From positions 8,031,797-8,095,796 of the forward strand of contig NC_067204.1 in assembly GCF_026262505.1 (NCBI RefSeq): a DNA stretch of 64,000 nucleotides, written 5' to 3'. A program made the translations under genes and the position numbers. This document shows, piece after piece, positions 25,541-36,355 of the stretch. Numbering within the stretch: position 1 is the stretch's first letter; each line of letters opens with the position of its first letter. The notes under the pieces were generated by a model, which was not told the DNA's origin, searched no databases, and saw nothing but the letters and a program-made list of their open reading frames with translations. The stretch comes from Trichomonas vaginalis G3. Its lineage: Eukaryota; Parabasalia; Trichomonadida; Trichomonadidae.

Positions 25541-26116
25541 TGTTGAAAGTATGAGTTTGTTTAACGCCAGAGTTCAAATATGTGCCTGAATTCCTACGCG
25601 AGTCTGAATTCCTAAGAGAATCTTAATGATGATTGATCGATTAGAGTCCATCAAACAGTGTGAATACTCCAAATTTTTCTTATCGTCCAAAATTTTTCCA
25701 TTTTTTCTCTGCCAAAACTGACAAAATACTTTTTCTCGCTATAGGAATGAGTTATATCCATTTTCACAGTGGCATCTGATGCAGAATACATTGCTGCATA
25801 TACCATATTGCTTTCATGATATGTTTCCAAAAACCTTATGTTGGATTTCGACGATCGTCAATATTAGTTTCACTCATGTAAACACAGTGGAATTAAATAG
25901 AACTAGTATTAAATATTTGTGTGATATAAGTAAATTATGTATATCTCAAATTTTATCTCTGATGCATAACTTATTCTCACTCAAAAATAGTAATTTCATG
26001 TTCTTATTCACATTATGATCATTTGCTATATGGGTTTAAATAGACTTATATGTGTATAAGCTATAATAATGAAATTTTCAGAGAGTTGAAATTATATGAT
26101 TTGATGTGTATGAGTA
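25541..26116. other. Gene-free AT-rich stretch with one half of an inverted repeat
   Basis: A ~45 bp segment at ~25,670-25,720 (TTTCTTATCGTCCAAAA, CCATTTTTTCTCTGCCAAAA) matches the reverse complement of ~28,010-28,060 at most positions. Nothing else is seen. Confidence 0.4.
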
Positions 26117-26406
26117 TTTTCCCATTCTGCACATATATATGCAGGGTCTATCACTGGCACCCTACACCTATATGTGCAGAATGTGAAAAGCTTGCACTTT
26201 TGTCTCTCGATGTAAATATGTCACATACAATTCCTGATTTGCTCATATATTTGAGGGGTCTATTACTAGAATCCTGCATCGATATGTGCAAATCAGGAAT
26301 TGCTTGCACTTTTTCCAAAGAATGTCACATCGAGAATTTAATTCGAGAAAGGAGTTTACAAATGCAGGGTATTGTTCCTTTACCCTGCATTTGTAAACTC
26401 CTTTCT
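26117..26406. repeat. Three long hairpins, one nested
   Basis: 26,117-26,189 pairs ATTCTGCACATAT with ATATGTGCAGAAT. 26,228-26,302 pairs CAATTCCTGATTTGC with GCAAATCAGGAATTG and is enclosed by an outer CTCGATGT/ACATCGAG stem. 26,346-26,406 pairs AGAAAGGAGTTTACAAATGC with its perfect complement over ~26 bp. All three loops or upper stems carry GGGT-type words. Confidence 0.8.
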
Positions 26407-26708
26407 TGAACATCTTCATTTGATTAAATTATAAATATCACATTCTGTATTAAACTGGTCAAAACTCCTCAATTTCCCATTACAATCATAAATAACCATT
26501 ATCTATGTTACTTAAATTTGTCTATTTGTTAATTTTATTATCAAATTTATTATTTTTTTCAATTATTTTTCAATTTTTTTTTATTTTTTTGGAAATTTTT
26601 ATTCAATTTTGTGTTGAATTTATTCAATTCTCTTTATATAATAAAATTATTCATTTTTATTTTTTAATTTTTGAATACATACGATAATTTTTAATTCAAT
26701 TTTTAAAC
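26407..26708. other. AT-rich spacer
   Basis: 300 bp of A/T-rich sequence with T-runs. No gene or clear repeat seen. Confidence 0.5.
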
Positions 26709-27660
26709 GAATGTTTTGATTGGACGAGCTTACTGAGCATAGACTCATCTCATCAAAACATTCACTTAAAAATTCTGGCTTTCATCAAGGCCAGTGTTCA
26801 CAATTCATCACCTCAGAGCCAAGTTTCTCCACGGTCGTCCTCATTAGGCACTATCCAGGAGGAACTTGGCTCTTCATTAAAATCACAAGCTCTGGCTATT
26901 GCTAAGGCCAGAGCTTCTCAAACCATCATCGCGGCCGGTTTCCTCAAAGACCGCCCTGTTTCGGGGCGGCCGGAGAGGATTCCAGTTCCGGAAGAACCTT
27001 TATACGAAGCTCTGGCCTTAGGAATGGCCAGAGCCTGCAAAATTCATCCTCAGGGCCGAGTTTTGCGATGATCGTAGATCATGTCGACGGTCTCGCAAGA
27101 ACTCGGCCCCGAAAGACATACAAATACAGGCTATGGCCTTGGCAAAGACCGGGGATTTGTTTTAAATACTCTGGGCCGGCTTCCCCAAATGCCGCCCTTA
27201 TCCCGGGCGACAGGAGAGGAATCTGGCCTTGGGAATTTTACAACACGAAGCTCTGTTCTCATATGAGGCCAGAGCCTGCAAATACAATCCTCAGGGCCGA
27301 TTTTGAGGGAGATCGTCCACATCATTGGCGATTTCCTCTCATCTCGGCCCTGAAAGACTCCAAATTACAGGCTCTGCCCTCAGCAGAGACCAGAGCCTGG
27401 CTCATAGTACTAAGGGCTGGATTTCTCAAATGCCGCCCTTATTCCGGGCGGCAGGAGCGGAATCCAGCCCTTAGACAATTACAAAACGAAGCTCGGACCT
27501 TAGGAGAGGTCAGAACCTCATAATTTAAACCTGGGGTCGAAATGCAAAGATGATGCCGGAAGGAGCGCCCAGACCGGTCAGAAGCGCTCCTTCCGGCACC
27601 AGAAAGACTAGAAGGGGGTCCTGACCTTGAGAATGGACCCCCTTCTATTCTCTTAAATTC
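26709..27660. repeat. GC-rich dual-hairpin array, period ~120 bp
   Basis: After an AT-rich hairpin (26,709-26,763) come alternating long (~57 nt) and short (~26 nt) hairpins. Long ones lie near 26,815, 26,930, 27,053, 27,172, 27,293 and 27,413; short ones near 26,889, 27,008, 27,127, 27,249, 27,370 and 27,488. Short stems are variants of GCTCTGGCC/GGCCAGAGC, long stems variants of GGGCCGA/TCGGCCC. Two more hairpins close the array (27,556-27,598 and 27,608-27,645). GC content is far above that of the surroundings. Confidence 0.8.
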
Positions 27661-28434
27661 ACATCTTAACTTTCTGATTCTTTATTGATTTCTAATATTC
27701 ATACAATACCCAACTTCTACCAACACATCCTAACCATTTGGACATATAAAACACATATATTATCGATTCTCACTCTTTGATGCAAATCACATTCTTAATT
27801 CATACATCTAATTTATTCAAACCAATATCTCAACCATAATCACAAAGGCAAACCTTGTTAACACCTTAAATATTGAACCTGTTTTGCCTAATCTCAAAAT
27901 TTGATAGGTTATATAAATAGTCAACATCCGCGAAAAACGAATAGATGCTCATCCACACAAGGTTAAGACAAATGCCGCTGTGATTATGGCTCCAGATATA
28001 TCCAGTGGCGAAATAGCGATTTTGGCAGAAAAAAATGGAAAATTTTTGAACGATAAGAAATAAATGGAACAGACCCATCAAACAGTTCCCAAGAATAATT
28101 AATGGTGAGTATATTGAGGAGATCTGGGGAATCTGAGATGTGATAAAAGAGTGAGTAAGTCGAGGAGGCCTGAGAGATGAGCAAATGATGAGAGTTTGTC
28201 GAGGAGGCCTAAGGGGTAAGTATGAGCGAGAATGTCGAGGATATTTGAGGGAACCGAGAAGTGGAATGGGAGTGAGTAAGTTGAGGAATCCAATCAACAT
28301 GGAACTTCAGGTATACTGGATATATCAGTTCCCTGTAGCCCCATCCGTTGATCCTTATTTAAATTTTTTTTTTAACTCTGTACATAGTTTTTTAAATAAA
28401 TAATAAAAATCAATACCCGCCAATTTTTTTAGTT
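27661..28434. other. Gene-free stretch with degenerate GAGGAGATCTG-type repeats
   Basis: Imperfect repeats around GTCGAGGAGGCCTGAG and GTGAGTAAG occur at 28,100-28,285. The right half of the inverted repeat paired with ~25,690 lies at ~28,010-28,060. No gene is supported. Confidence 0.45.
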
Positions 28435-28564
28435 CTTAAGGGTGAACTTACGCCCCTATGACATGGCCTTCAATTCAGGCGTTTAAGGTTAATTTTCAAG
28501 GGTGCTTCATGCCAGTTGTCAGAATTTTGAATTAAAGTCAGATGGGCGTAAGTGCGGCCTTAAG
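28435..28564. mobile_element. Short inverted-repeat element (~130 bp)
   Basis: Left end CTTAAGGGTGAACTTACGCCC and right end GGGCGTAAGTGCGGCCTTAAG are imperfect inverse copies. The right end touches the left end of the larger mariner-like element. Confidence 0.45.
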
Positions 28565-29661
28565 GGTCCACTGTAAAAATTGAAAGTCTCTCAAAATTGA
28601 GAGGCGATTTGCAAATAATCATTATCGTCTTTTTTCGAAAATTCACTTTTCCAAGTGTTCTGATTAATATTTTGTGAATGCAATAATGAAGTATAGGTTT
28701 TTGTAAGATGGTAATATATTCTATCACTTCAAATAGGATAAAAATTGCAAAAACGGCGAGTTTTCTAAGAACATGATTTTTTCGAATTTTTTCGCTTTTG
28801 GATGCGTATTTTGAAAAATAAATATTTTCGAATTTTGATTTTATCTTAAGTATAAGTTTTATAGTAGGAATTTTTTTGACCTATTTCCAATCATTAATTC
28901 CGATGTTTTTTTTAGGAATTTATTTGAGAAGAAATCAGGAATTTCGCTTTTATGCTATTACAAACTAATATTATGATGCATGCAGTTTATATTCATTGAG
29001 GCCAATGCCGGGATATCTTGCATTAAAAAAAATTCAAAGAATTGACAATTAGATAGCACAAATTTAATTCTCTAGACAAAGTATTATTGCTTATATATTC
29101 AAAACATTATCCTTAGTTTTGATATGTTGGCCAAAAATTTTCTTGTTATTTTTTGTGTTTAAGCATAAATTATGTATTTACTTATGAAGGATAAGCATTT
29201 TATTCATTGTCATAAAGATGTACCATAATAAATTGATAAAATTTTAAAAAATTGTGTATTTTAGCGGGTATTATTCTGGCCAATGCCCGTGGTTACAAGA
29301 TTTAATATTAACCATATCAATAGCAGACTCAATGTAAAAATTTAGATATATTTTTTTTTTTCATTATTCAAACTTTGATAAATTTTAGTATAATGAATGA
29401 TTTTGTTTCGTGTATGATACAGAAATGAAAAGCTTAATTAATATCATTTTGCATTTTTTAAAGGATGTTAGAGTACATCTACATTAAAAAATCAGATTCG
29501 AACTGCAATACTGCATCAAATTGTTGCACATCTGATAAGGATCTCAAAAGAGTAAAGTTAATTTTTTTGAGTTTTTTTAAGTTTTGAGCCTTAGTAAAAC
29601 ACCATCTCGAGCAATATTTTTGGGACGACGATAGGTCTTATTTGGCCTTACAGTGGACCCT
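28563..29661. mobile_element. Non-autonomous mariner-like element (~1.1 kb)
   Basis: Perfect 14-bp terminal inverted repeats AGGGTCCACTGTAA / TTACAGTGGACCCT are flanked on both sides by TA, the Tc1/mariner target duplication. The interior is AT-rich with no frame longer than about 60 codons, so no transposase survives. The family is inferred from the termini only. Confidence 0.6.
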
Positions 29662-29729
29662 TAAATCATATTAAAAATGTCTTTCGATCTGATAAAAAAA
29701 TTAGATATACAAATCATTTTATTAAAATA

Positions 29730-31574
29730 TCATTCTAGAGTTGCAAGGAAATTTTCATGTTCTTTGATATATATATCAATTTTTTGAATTGATTCTAATA
29801 TAAAGTCAGAATACGCAATTCGACTTTCGAAGAAATTCGGAATATTATGTATTATTGTGTAAATCACATACGTCGCTCTAAATATGTCGCGTAGATTGAA
29901 CTTAACCTGAACAAGTGAAGCGAGATCTTGAATATGGCAATCATGAATTATTATATCATCCACTTTTGGAAGTGGGGCAGGATTCTTTTCTTTTGCCTGG
30001 TCGGCCACTTTTGGATTTTCAACTTCACAATTTCAGATTTTCCTCCTTTTTTGATTTTGTGGAATTTAAGGGCTGGAGGTGGACTTATCATTGTATATAA
30101 ATGGGCACAGTGCTGGCAAGGGATTGTTGTCAAATATTTCTCTTCCCAAATCTTCATTTTGTCTTGGCACTTTTGGCATATCATTGTTTTACAACGATTC
30201 TCCTCTTTCATAGACCCATTTTTCTTCTTGTTTTTTCGAAAGAGTTTTAATGCGCATTCATTCTCTGGTTTTCGAAGTTGATTTGCTCTTGCAATTATAT
30301 AATTTAATGTTTCATTCATTTTACCTGCATATGACTTTACTCTTGACATAACTGCATTGTTATGGGAATGAAAACTTTCCACATGGTTTGAGCACGAAAT
30401 CCTTGGTTTTCGCAAACAGAGTGCAAGATTTTTCTTCTGAGTTTTTAATTCGAGAAACGCTTCATACTGCGCACTATTGATGGCACCTGAGTTTTTGTAA
30501 ATCTCAACAATTGGAAGAAATAATTCATACTTATAATCATATTCTTTTATATTCCACGCAAAAACAATTGTACTCGCAATTGCACAAATCCAGGTGCCTG
30601 CCCCCAATCGATTTAAATAGTGTCTCAAGCAATAATACACAATCAAATGGTTGAATGATGTAAACGATTCCAAACCTTTTCCAAAATCGTTTATGAATGG
30701 GATTTTTTTGATAATACTTTCATCAACAATTGTCTTAAGTGTATCATAAATCAATTGATAAGATTTTGCCGACTCCGAGGGTCCTATAAATACACCCAAC
30801 GGGAAACCCATGTTACCATATATAATATGGGGGTATATAGCTATATAATCATCAAGTGGAAATGTCGCGTCGAGTTCGATAGCTTGGGCATTTTCTATGA
30901 AAAGTTTCACTTCTGGATGGAGATATAAGAGCCATTGAATATTACTATTATTAAACTTGATTGGCATTTCATCACTAATTGAATGATATTTGACAAATCC
31001 AGGGATTAGATCAAAGAGATATGCAATATCATTTGAATTTCTGTGAGGATTAACATCATTTATATATTCATAATATAATGTCTTATCGAGTGCATTGTTT
31101 TTGAAGCTTGAATAGAATTCTTTTCCTAGAATTTTATTTACAAATTCAATATTGTCTTGAGATGAGTTTGTAGTTAAAACATGCTTTTTCATTTCAATAT
31201 TAAAATAGATCTAACACATGCACATTCTGAGCAAATATAAATTGAAAATGATAAATAGCAATCCTCACTGACCAATTCAAATATTTTATCTTCCTCATTT
31301 AAGATCAAAATTTGAATACCACTTTCTGTATGTTTTTGTTTCAACTTTAAAAATGATGGCATATGTTTTACAAAATCAAGAATTTGCTGCAAAGTAAATT
31401 GAGAATGCATTTCATTGCCAATATAAATTGAGATGATTTTTTTCTATCGTAATTTATTGTATTTTTGGAAAATTCGATATAAACATTATGTTTATCTAAC
31501 ATAACATCATGAAATTCGGAACTCTGATACTTTTCGGGGATGTCATGGCTTTTTATCCATTTGCATTCTTTCAT
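29730..31574 (-). pseudogene. MULE-type transposase, frameshifted
   Basis: The main frame (31,192-29,951, 413 aa) contains AIELDATFPLDDY, YIIYDTLKT-like spacing and PFINDFGKGLESF. It also has NHLIVYYCLRHYLNRLG and CSNHVESFHSHNNAVMSR, the order found in MULE transposases (D...D...H/E region with a NHVE segment). There is a C-terminal cysteine cluster (CQKCQDKM, CQHCAH). N-terminal pieces lie in other frames at 31,574-31,368 and 31,410-31,189, and the C-terminal end continues in another frame at 30,008-29,730. At least three indels are needed. Terminal inverted repeats were not found. It would have cut and pasted Mutator-like DNA; this copy is dead. Confidence 0.6.
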
Positions 31575-31601
31575 AATATTTGCTAAACCGTCGTATTTTT
31601 T

Positions 31602-32558
31602 TTAAAGCTTTTTCAACATTTTTTGGTGATGCAAGAATTCTGTAAAAAGTGACATTTTGGTGAATGATGATGATTCGTATAGTAAGGTTTCAGAATAATT
31701 CATAATAAATGATAAATAGAATGAATGTGGCTGATAAATAGATGTTATTCTATAAAGTTTTACAAAAAGTGGAATAATTTTCTGTGGTGTATAATAAAGC
31801 ACTTCTTCACATACATTGCAATAGAGATATAAATAATTGCCAAGTAAATCAGGTGTAAGCTTTAATATTTTATTCACTTTTTCTCGAATAGCTTGATCTG
31901 GACTGATTGAAATCATCGCCCTCTGACAATTAGTTAAATTCCTGAGTTTTGCAATAGTATTTTTAGCTTCAAATAGAATTACAATTTCGTTTATTTTAAT
32001 TGAATGTTTTTTTTCTTCTCCGATAAAAGTGATATTATATCCCTTATATTTTGGTACATCTAATGAATCGTTGATTAAATTATCATAAAAAGAGTGATCC
32101 AGTGGTGGATAAGATGAGAAATATGGTGAGTATATATTAGTTGTATCATTATGTAAATATTGATTAACAGACTGAACAAATGCTTTAATAAAATCATCAC
32201 TATCGTTGAATTCTAAAAATAATTCTTGTTTCTGAATTAAGTGTGTTATAACCTTAATGGATTGACGTAAAAATTTTAATCTGCAAAATGCAAATCCAGC
32301 GACAAATTTGATTAGCTCTTTGGAATCGATAAAATCGGGAATTTCATTATTTGGTTCCTCATCATTTATTATATCTTTTTCAATTTCATTGAGATACTGA
32401 AGAGTGTTTTTGTCTTGATTATTTAAGAAAACATTTGTAAAGAGATGCTGTCGTGCTTCTGTAATATTGTTATTAGAGATCTCTAAAGCATTTCTTACTT
32501 GAGTTTCAGTGTAACCTAGAGATGTCAAAGACAAAAAGAGTTTCTGATTTATTTCCAT
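31602..32558 (-). CDS. UBA-domain protein (~318 aa)
   Basis: I start at the second Met (32,558, MEINQKLFLSLTSLGYTETQ) because a TCACG initiator-like sequence overlaps the upstream ATG at 32,582. Residues ~2-42 form a ubiquitin-associated domain: LTSLGYTETQVRNALEISNN followed by NITEARQHLF, the usual three-helix UBA pattern. The remaining ~275 residues are helical and polar and are not recognised. UBA domains bind ubiquitin, so a ubiquitin-linked role is likely. It is divergent from the broken gene at 32,596 with almost no space between them. Confidence 0.55.
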   Translation of the reverse strand: MEINQKLFLSLTSLGYTETQVRNALEISNNNITEARQHLFTNVFLNNQDKNTLQYLNEIEKDIINDEEPNNEIPDFIDSKELIKFVAGFAFCRLKFLRQSIKVITHLIQKQELFLEFNDSDDFIKAFVQSVNQYLHNDTTNIYSPYFSSYPPLDHSFYDNLINDSLDVPKYKGYNITFIGEEKKHSIKINEIVILFEAKNTIAKLRNLTNCQRAMISISPDQAIREKVNKILKLTPDLLGNYLYLYCNVCEEVLYYTPQKIIPLFVKLYRITSIYQPHSFYLSFIMNYSETLLYESSSFTKMSLFTEFLHHQKMLKKL

Positions 32559-32595
32559 TTGAAAAAAATTAAAACGTGACATTTTTCGCAGAGGA

Positions 32596-33677
32596 ATGAG
32601 TTTCGAAATCAGTCAAATTTATGGAGAGTCAAACAGAAGTAAGAATTGTAAAGTGAAAATACCTATAAGAATCGCAGAAAAAATTAATCATTGTCCAATG
32701 AATGCTCAAGAAATTCAAACATTTGCTTCTAGTAATATGTTTGAGCAACTTAATACTTTGGAATTATCTATTCAATTATATAAGAAGAATGTAATTGACT
32801 TTTTTAATCTGGTTGAACTATTAATTTATTTTTTACCAGATTATCAAGGACAAATTAGAACAGTTTATAAAGATCTTGAAAACATTCAAGAGAAATTACT
32901 TAATATGCTTAATTCAAACGAAATTACTCAGTTCCAAATTCAATTACTCTGTAAATTCTTCATAAATTACGCCAAGCAAAAAAAATCATGTACAAAAGGC
33001 AATTAAATCTTATATTCAAGATAAATTATATAACTCGCCAAAGTGGAGAAATGAAATATTCAAATGAGAATAATATCCGCATTGAAGCTATGATCAAATC
33101 AAGTATTTTTGACTAGTGTAATATACGCAACGAATTAGTGTTCAAATTGCCTCTTCCAATTTTAAATATCGATGAAATAATTGAAATTTCAAATAGGAAG
33201 AAAATTACGTATTTTGAATGTTGTTTGGAATTACGGAATTCTATTGATGAAATCACCACATTTCAATACTATAAGAATTTTTTCAAATTTAATTTTAAGA
33301 GTGAAATGGCATTAGATTTCACAAAAAAAGTATTGAGCATAATTTGGGAGGGATCGGATGGTTCGTATTATATTACAATTGAAAATCTGGAAGAATTATG
33401 CGAAAAATTAAATCGAGATGAAGGAGAAAAGGTTTTTTCTCTTATCATAAAATGGTATAATTATATGTATTGCATTAAAAACTATGATTTTGAAGATGAA
33501 GAAATGAAAATTACAATCAAAATTGTTAAAAATGCAAAATATGTTATTATAAATGGGGACAGGGAAGAAATAAACTTTATTGATTATCCTCCAATGCCGA
33601 CATTTATTGAAAAAAAGAAGTTAGAGAAATTAATTAAATTTGACGAAGTGAAAAAGGTATATGAAGATAATGTTTAA
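32596..33677 (+). pseudogene. Hypothetical gene broken by frameshifts and a stop
   Basis: The frame from ATG 32,596 runs 136 codons to 33,006. Coding sense then moves to another frame (HVQKAIKSYIQDKLYNSPKW), then to NENNIRIEAMIKSSIFD, and meets an in-frame TAG at 33,114-33,116. It carries on as CNIRNELVFKLPLPILNIDE to TAA at 33,675-33,677. One ancestral protein of ~355 helical residues explains all pieces. No family recognised. It is paired head to head with the UBA gene. Confidence 0.5.
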
Positions 33678-33855
33678 TTGAAATGTAATTAGCATTTGGA
33701 TTAAATGCAAGGTGAGATATAGAATAAGAATCAAACAGGGATTTTGCAAAATGAAAATTTAAAAAATTAAATACAATTTGAAATTTTAATGAAGAATTAA
33801 ATGAATTTTGTTTAATGGTTAATAAAAATATAAATCGTAATTTTAATTGTAATAT

Positions 33856-35265
33856 GAAACTTACTCACACCTCAAGAGATGCGAAGAACTTTTGACAGGC
33901 AAAGTGCAATATTGATAGGTGATTGCACTTTGCCTGTCACATACATCTCGACAGAGGCAACATTCGATATGAAAGTTTCCTCTGTCGAGAAACTTCCTCA
34001 CACCTCAAGAGATGCGAAGAACTTTTGACAGGCAAAGTGCAATATTGATAGGTGATTGCACTTTGCCTGTCACATACATCTCGACAGAGGCAACATTCGA
34101 TATGAAAGTTTCCTCTGTCGAGAAACTTCCTCACACCTCAAGAGATGCGAAGAACTTTTGACAGGCAAAGTGCAATATTGATAGGTGATTGCACTTTGCC
34201 TGTCACATACATCTCGACAGAGGCAACATTCGATATGAAAGTTTCCTCTGTCGAGAAACTTCCTCACACCTCAAGAGATGCGAAGAACTTTTGACAGGCA
34301 AAGTGCAATATTGATAGGTGATTGCACTTTGCCTGTCACATACATCTCGACAGAGGCAACATTCGATATGAAAGTTTCCTCTGTCGAGAAACTTCCTCAC
34401 ACCTCAAGAGATGCGAAGAACTTTTGACAGGCAAAGTGCAATATTGATAGGTGATTGCACTTTGCCTGTCACATACATCTCGACAGAGGCAACATTCGAT
34501 ATGAAAGTTTCCTCTGTCGAGAAACTTCCTCACACCTCAAGAGATGCGAAGAACTTTTGACAGGCAAAGTGCAATATTGATAGGTGATTGCACTTTGCCT
34601 GTCACATACATCTCGACAGAGGCAACATTCGATATGAAAGTTTCCTCTGTCGAGAAACTTCCTCACACCTCAAGAGATGCGAAGAACTTTTGACAGGCAA
34701 AGTGCAATATTGATAGGTGATTGCACTTTGCCTGTCACATACATCTCGACAGAGGCAACATTCGATATGAAAGTTTCCTCTGTCGAGAAACTTCCTCACA
34801 CCTCAAGAGATGCGAAGAACTTTTGACAGGCAAAGTGCAATATTGATAGGTGATTGCACTTTGCCTGTCACATACATCTCGACAGAGGCAACATTCGATA
34901 TGAAAGTTTCCTCTGTCGAGAAACTTCCTCACACCTCAAGAGATGCGAAGAACTTTTGACAGGCAAAGTGCAATATTGATAGGTGATTGCACTTTGCCTG
35001 TCACATACATCTCGACAGAGGCAACATTCGATATGAAAGTTTCCTCTGTCGAGAAACTTCCTCACACCTCAAGAGATGCGAAGAACTTTTGACAGGCAAA
35101 GTGCAATATTGATAGGTGATTGCACTTTGCCTGTCACATACATCTCGACAGAGGCAACATTCGATATGAAAGTTTCCTCTGTCGAGAAACTTCCTCACAC
35201 CTCAAGAGATGCGAAGAACTTTTGACAGGCAAAGTGCAATATTGATAGGTGATTGCACTTTGCCT
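33856..35265. repeat. 133-bp tandem dual-hairpin array (~10.6 copies)
   Basis: Copies of exactly 133 bp, apparently identical over ten periods (first copy differs at its edge). Each holds a perfect 18-bp stem (TGACAGGCAAAGTGCAAT with its complement around ATTGATAGGTG) and a second hairpin with stem CTCGACAGAGG/CCTCTGTCGAG. The 65-codon frames on the minus strand come from the repeat and are not genes. Confidence 0.95.
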
Positions 35266-35334
35266 CTCCAAACTCTCAAATATGCTTCTCACCATACATC
35301 AAACGGGCAAATTTCTCCTTAAATTTCTCTTTAT
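35266..35334. other. Spacer between tandem array and large inverted repeat
   Basis: 69 bp without recognised features. Confidence 0.4.
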
Positions 35335-36146
35335 TTGAAAGGTTTTCAACAAAGCTATACCTTAAAAATCTGTGCTTGTTATATCTGATCATTTGTGTGT
35401 TAGGGGAGGTAAATTTATTCCACTAGAGCAAATTTTTTCCGAGGTTTCTCATCGAATGAGAAACCTCGGAACAACTCTTCAATAGTGTAATGAATTTGTG
35501 GTATTTGTCCTGCAAACAGCGAGAGAACTTGTCTGTAATTCGTTTATGATGAAGTTATCTGGATGTCTCTCAGATGAGGAAGGAAGTCCAGAAAACTTCA
35601 CCATAAGTTAATACTTGTGTATTTCTATGACTCTCTTCACGTCAGAGAATGTAAATTTACTCGAATAGGGCAAAGTTCTGCTCAAGTTTCTCATTTGATG
35701 AGAAACCTCGGAAGAACTTTGCCCTAAGGTAATGTATATGTGATTGTTGGCCCGCAGAGAAACAAGGAATCTGTTTGTATTTCGTTTATGGTGAAGTTCT
35801 CGGATGTTCTCTCAAATTATATGGAAAATCAAGATAACTTCACCATAATTTGTTGTAGTTGTGATTCTCTGGCTCTTTGCCGGCCAGAAAACTAGAAAAT
35901 AGTTTATAGTGGGAGTATGCTCGATGAATACCTACTCACTAAAAATATACGTTATTTTTTGTTTTCCTATGGGAAAATAGTTTTGATTTTTATACTATCG
36001 TATGCTTTGTTATTGCATGAATTGTCTATTTTCTTAATAAAAACTCATTTTTCCGTGTGATTCTGAATCAATGCATTCCAAAAAAGCGTTTTCCGCCTTT
36101 GAAACGTGAAAACACACATTGCATGAAGAATCAGAGAAGATTTTCT
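35335..36146 (+). repeat. Left arm of 812-bp inverted repeat
   Basis: Mirrors 36,356-37,167 apparently without differences. It contains its own hairpins about every 120 bp: ~35,424-35,487 (CCGAGGTTTCTCAT core), 35,547-35,607, 35,668-35,728 (GGGCAAAGTTCT/AGAACTTTGCCC) and 35,784-35,845 (ATGGTGAAGTT/AACTTCACCAT). Confidence 0.9.
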
Positions 36147-36355
36147 AACTCGAAGAATTCCAAAAAAAACCAATTATAGTTTTTTTATCGTGAAAAATTT
36201 ACTTTTTAACTACGAAATTTTTAAAACGCGATTTTTTTGGAGATTTTTAGAAAATTCAAATATGATAGGCATGTGTTATTTTATGTGCTCTATGAGTTTA
36301 TCAGCTTAATTTGGAGTTATTATCAAATTTCAATAAGTCTAAAAAATTGAAAGAT
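36147..36355. other. Spacer (209 bp) of the large inverted repeat
   Basis: AT-rich unpaired centre of the palindrome with no gene. Confidence 0.8.

Noticed and set aside
25041..25577. 178-residue frame with NSDLPQPTHQ repeats
   Set aside because: Encoded by a minisatellite with imperfect unit lengths; no start signal or ordered domain.
27068..27523. 151-residue plus-strand frame
   Set aside because: Lies in the GC-rich hairpin array, which is low in stops by composition; the repeats explain it.
33937..35198. Nine identical 65-residue frames on the minus strand
   Set aside because: They are the translation of the 133-bp repeat. Each contains both hairpins and overlaps the next; there is no start signal and no family similarity.
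33856..35265. CRISPR array
   Set aside because: All of the 133-bp unit is conserved, so there are no variable spacers, and no cas genes are present. The setting is eukaryotic.
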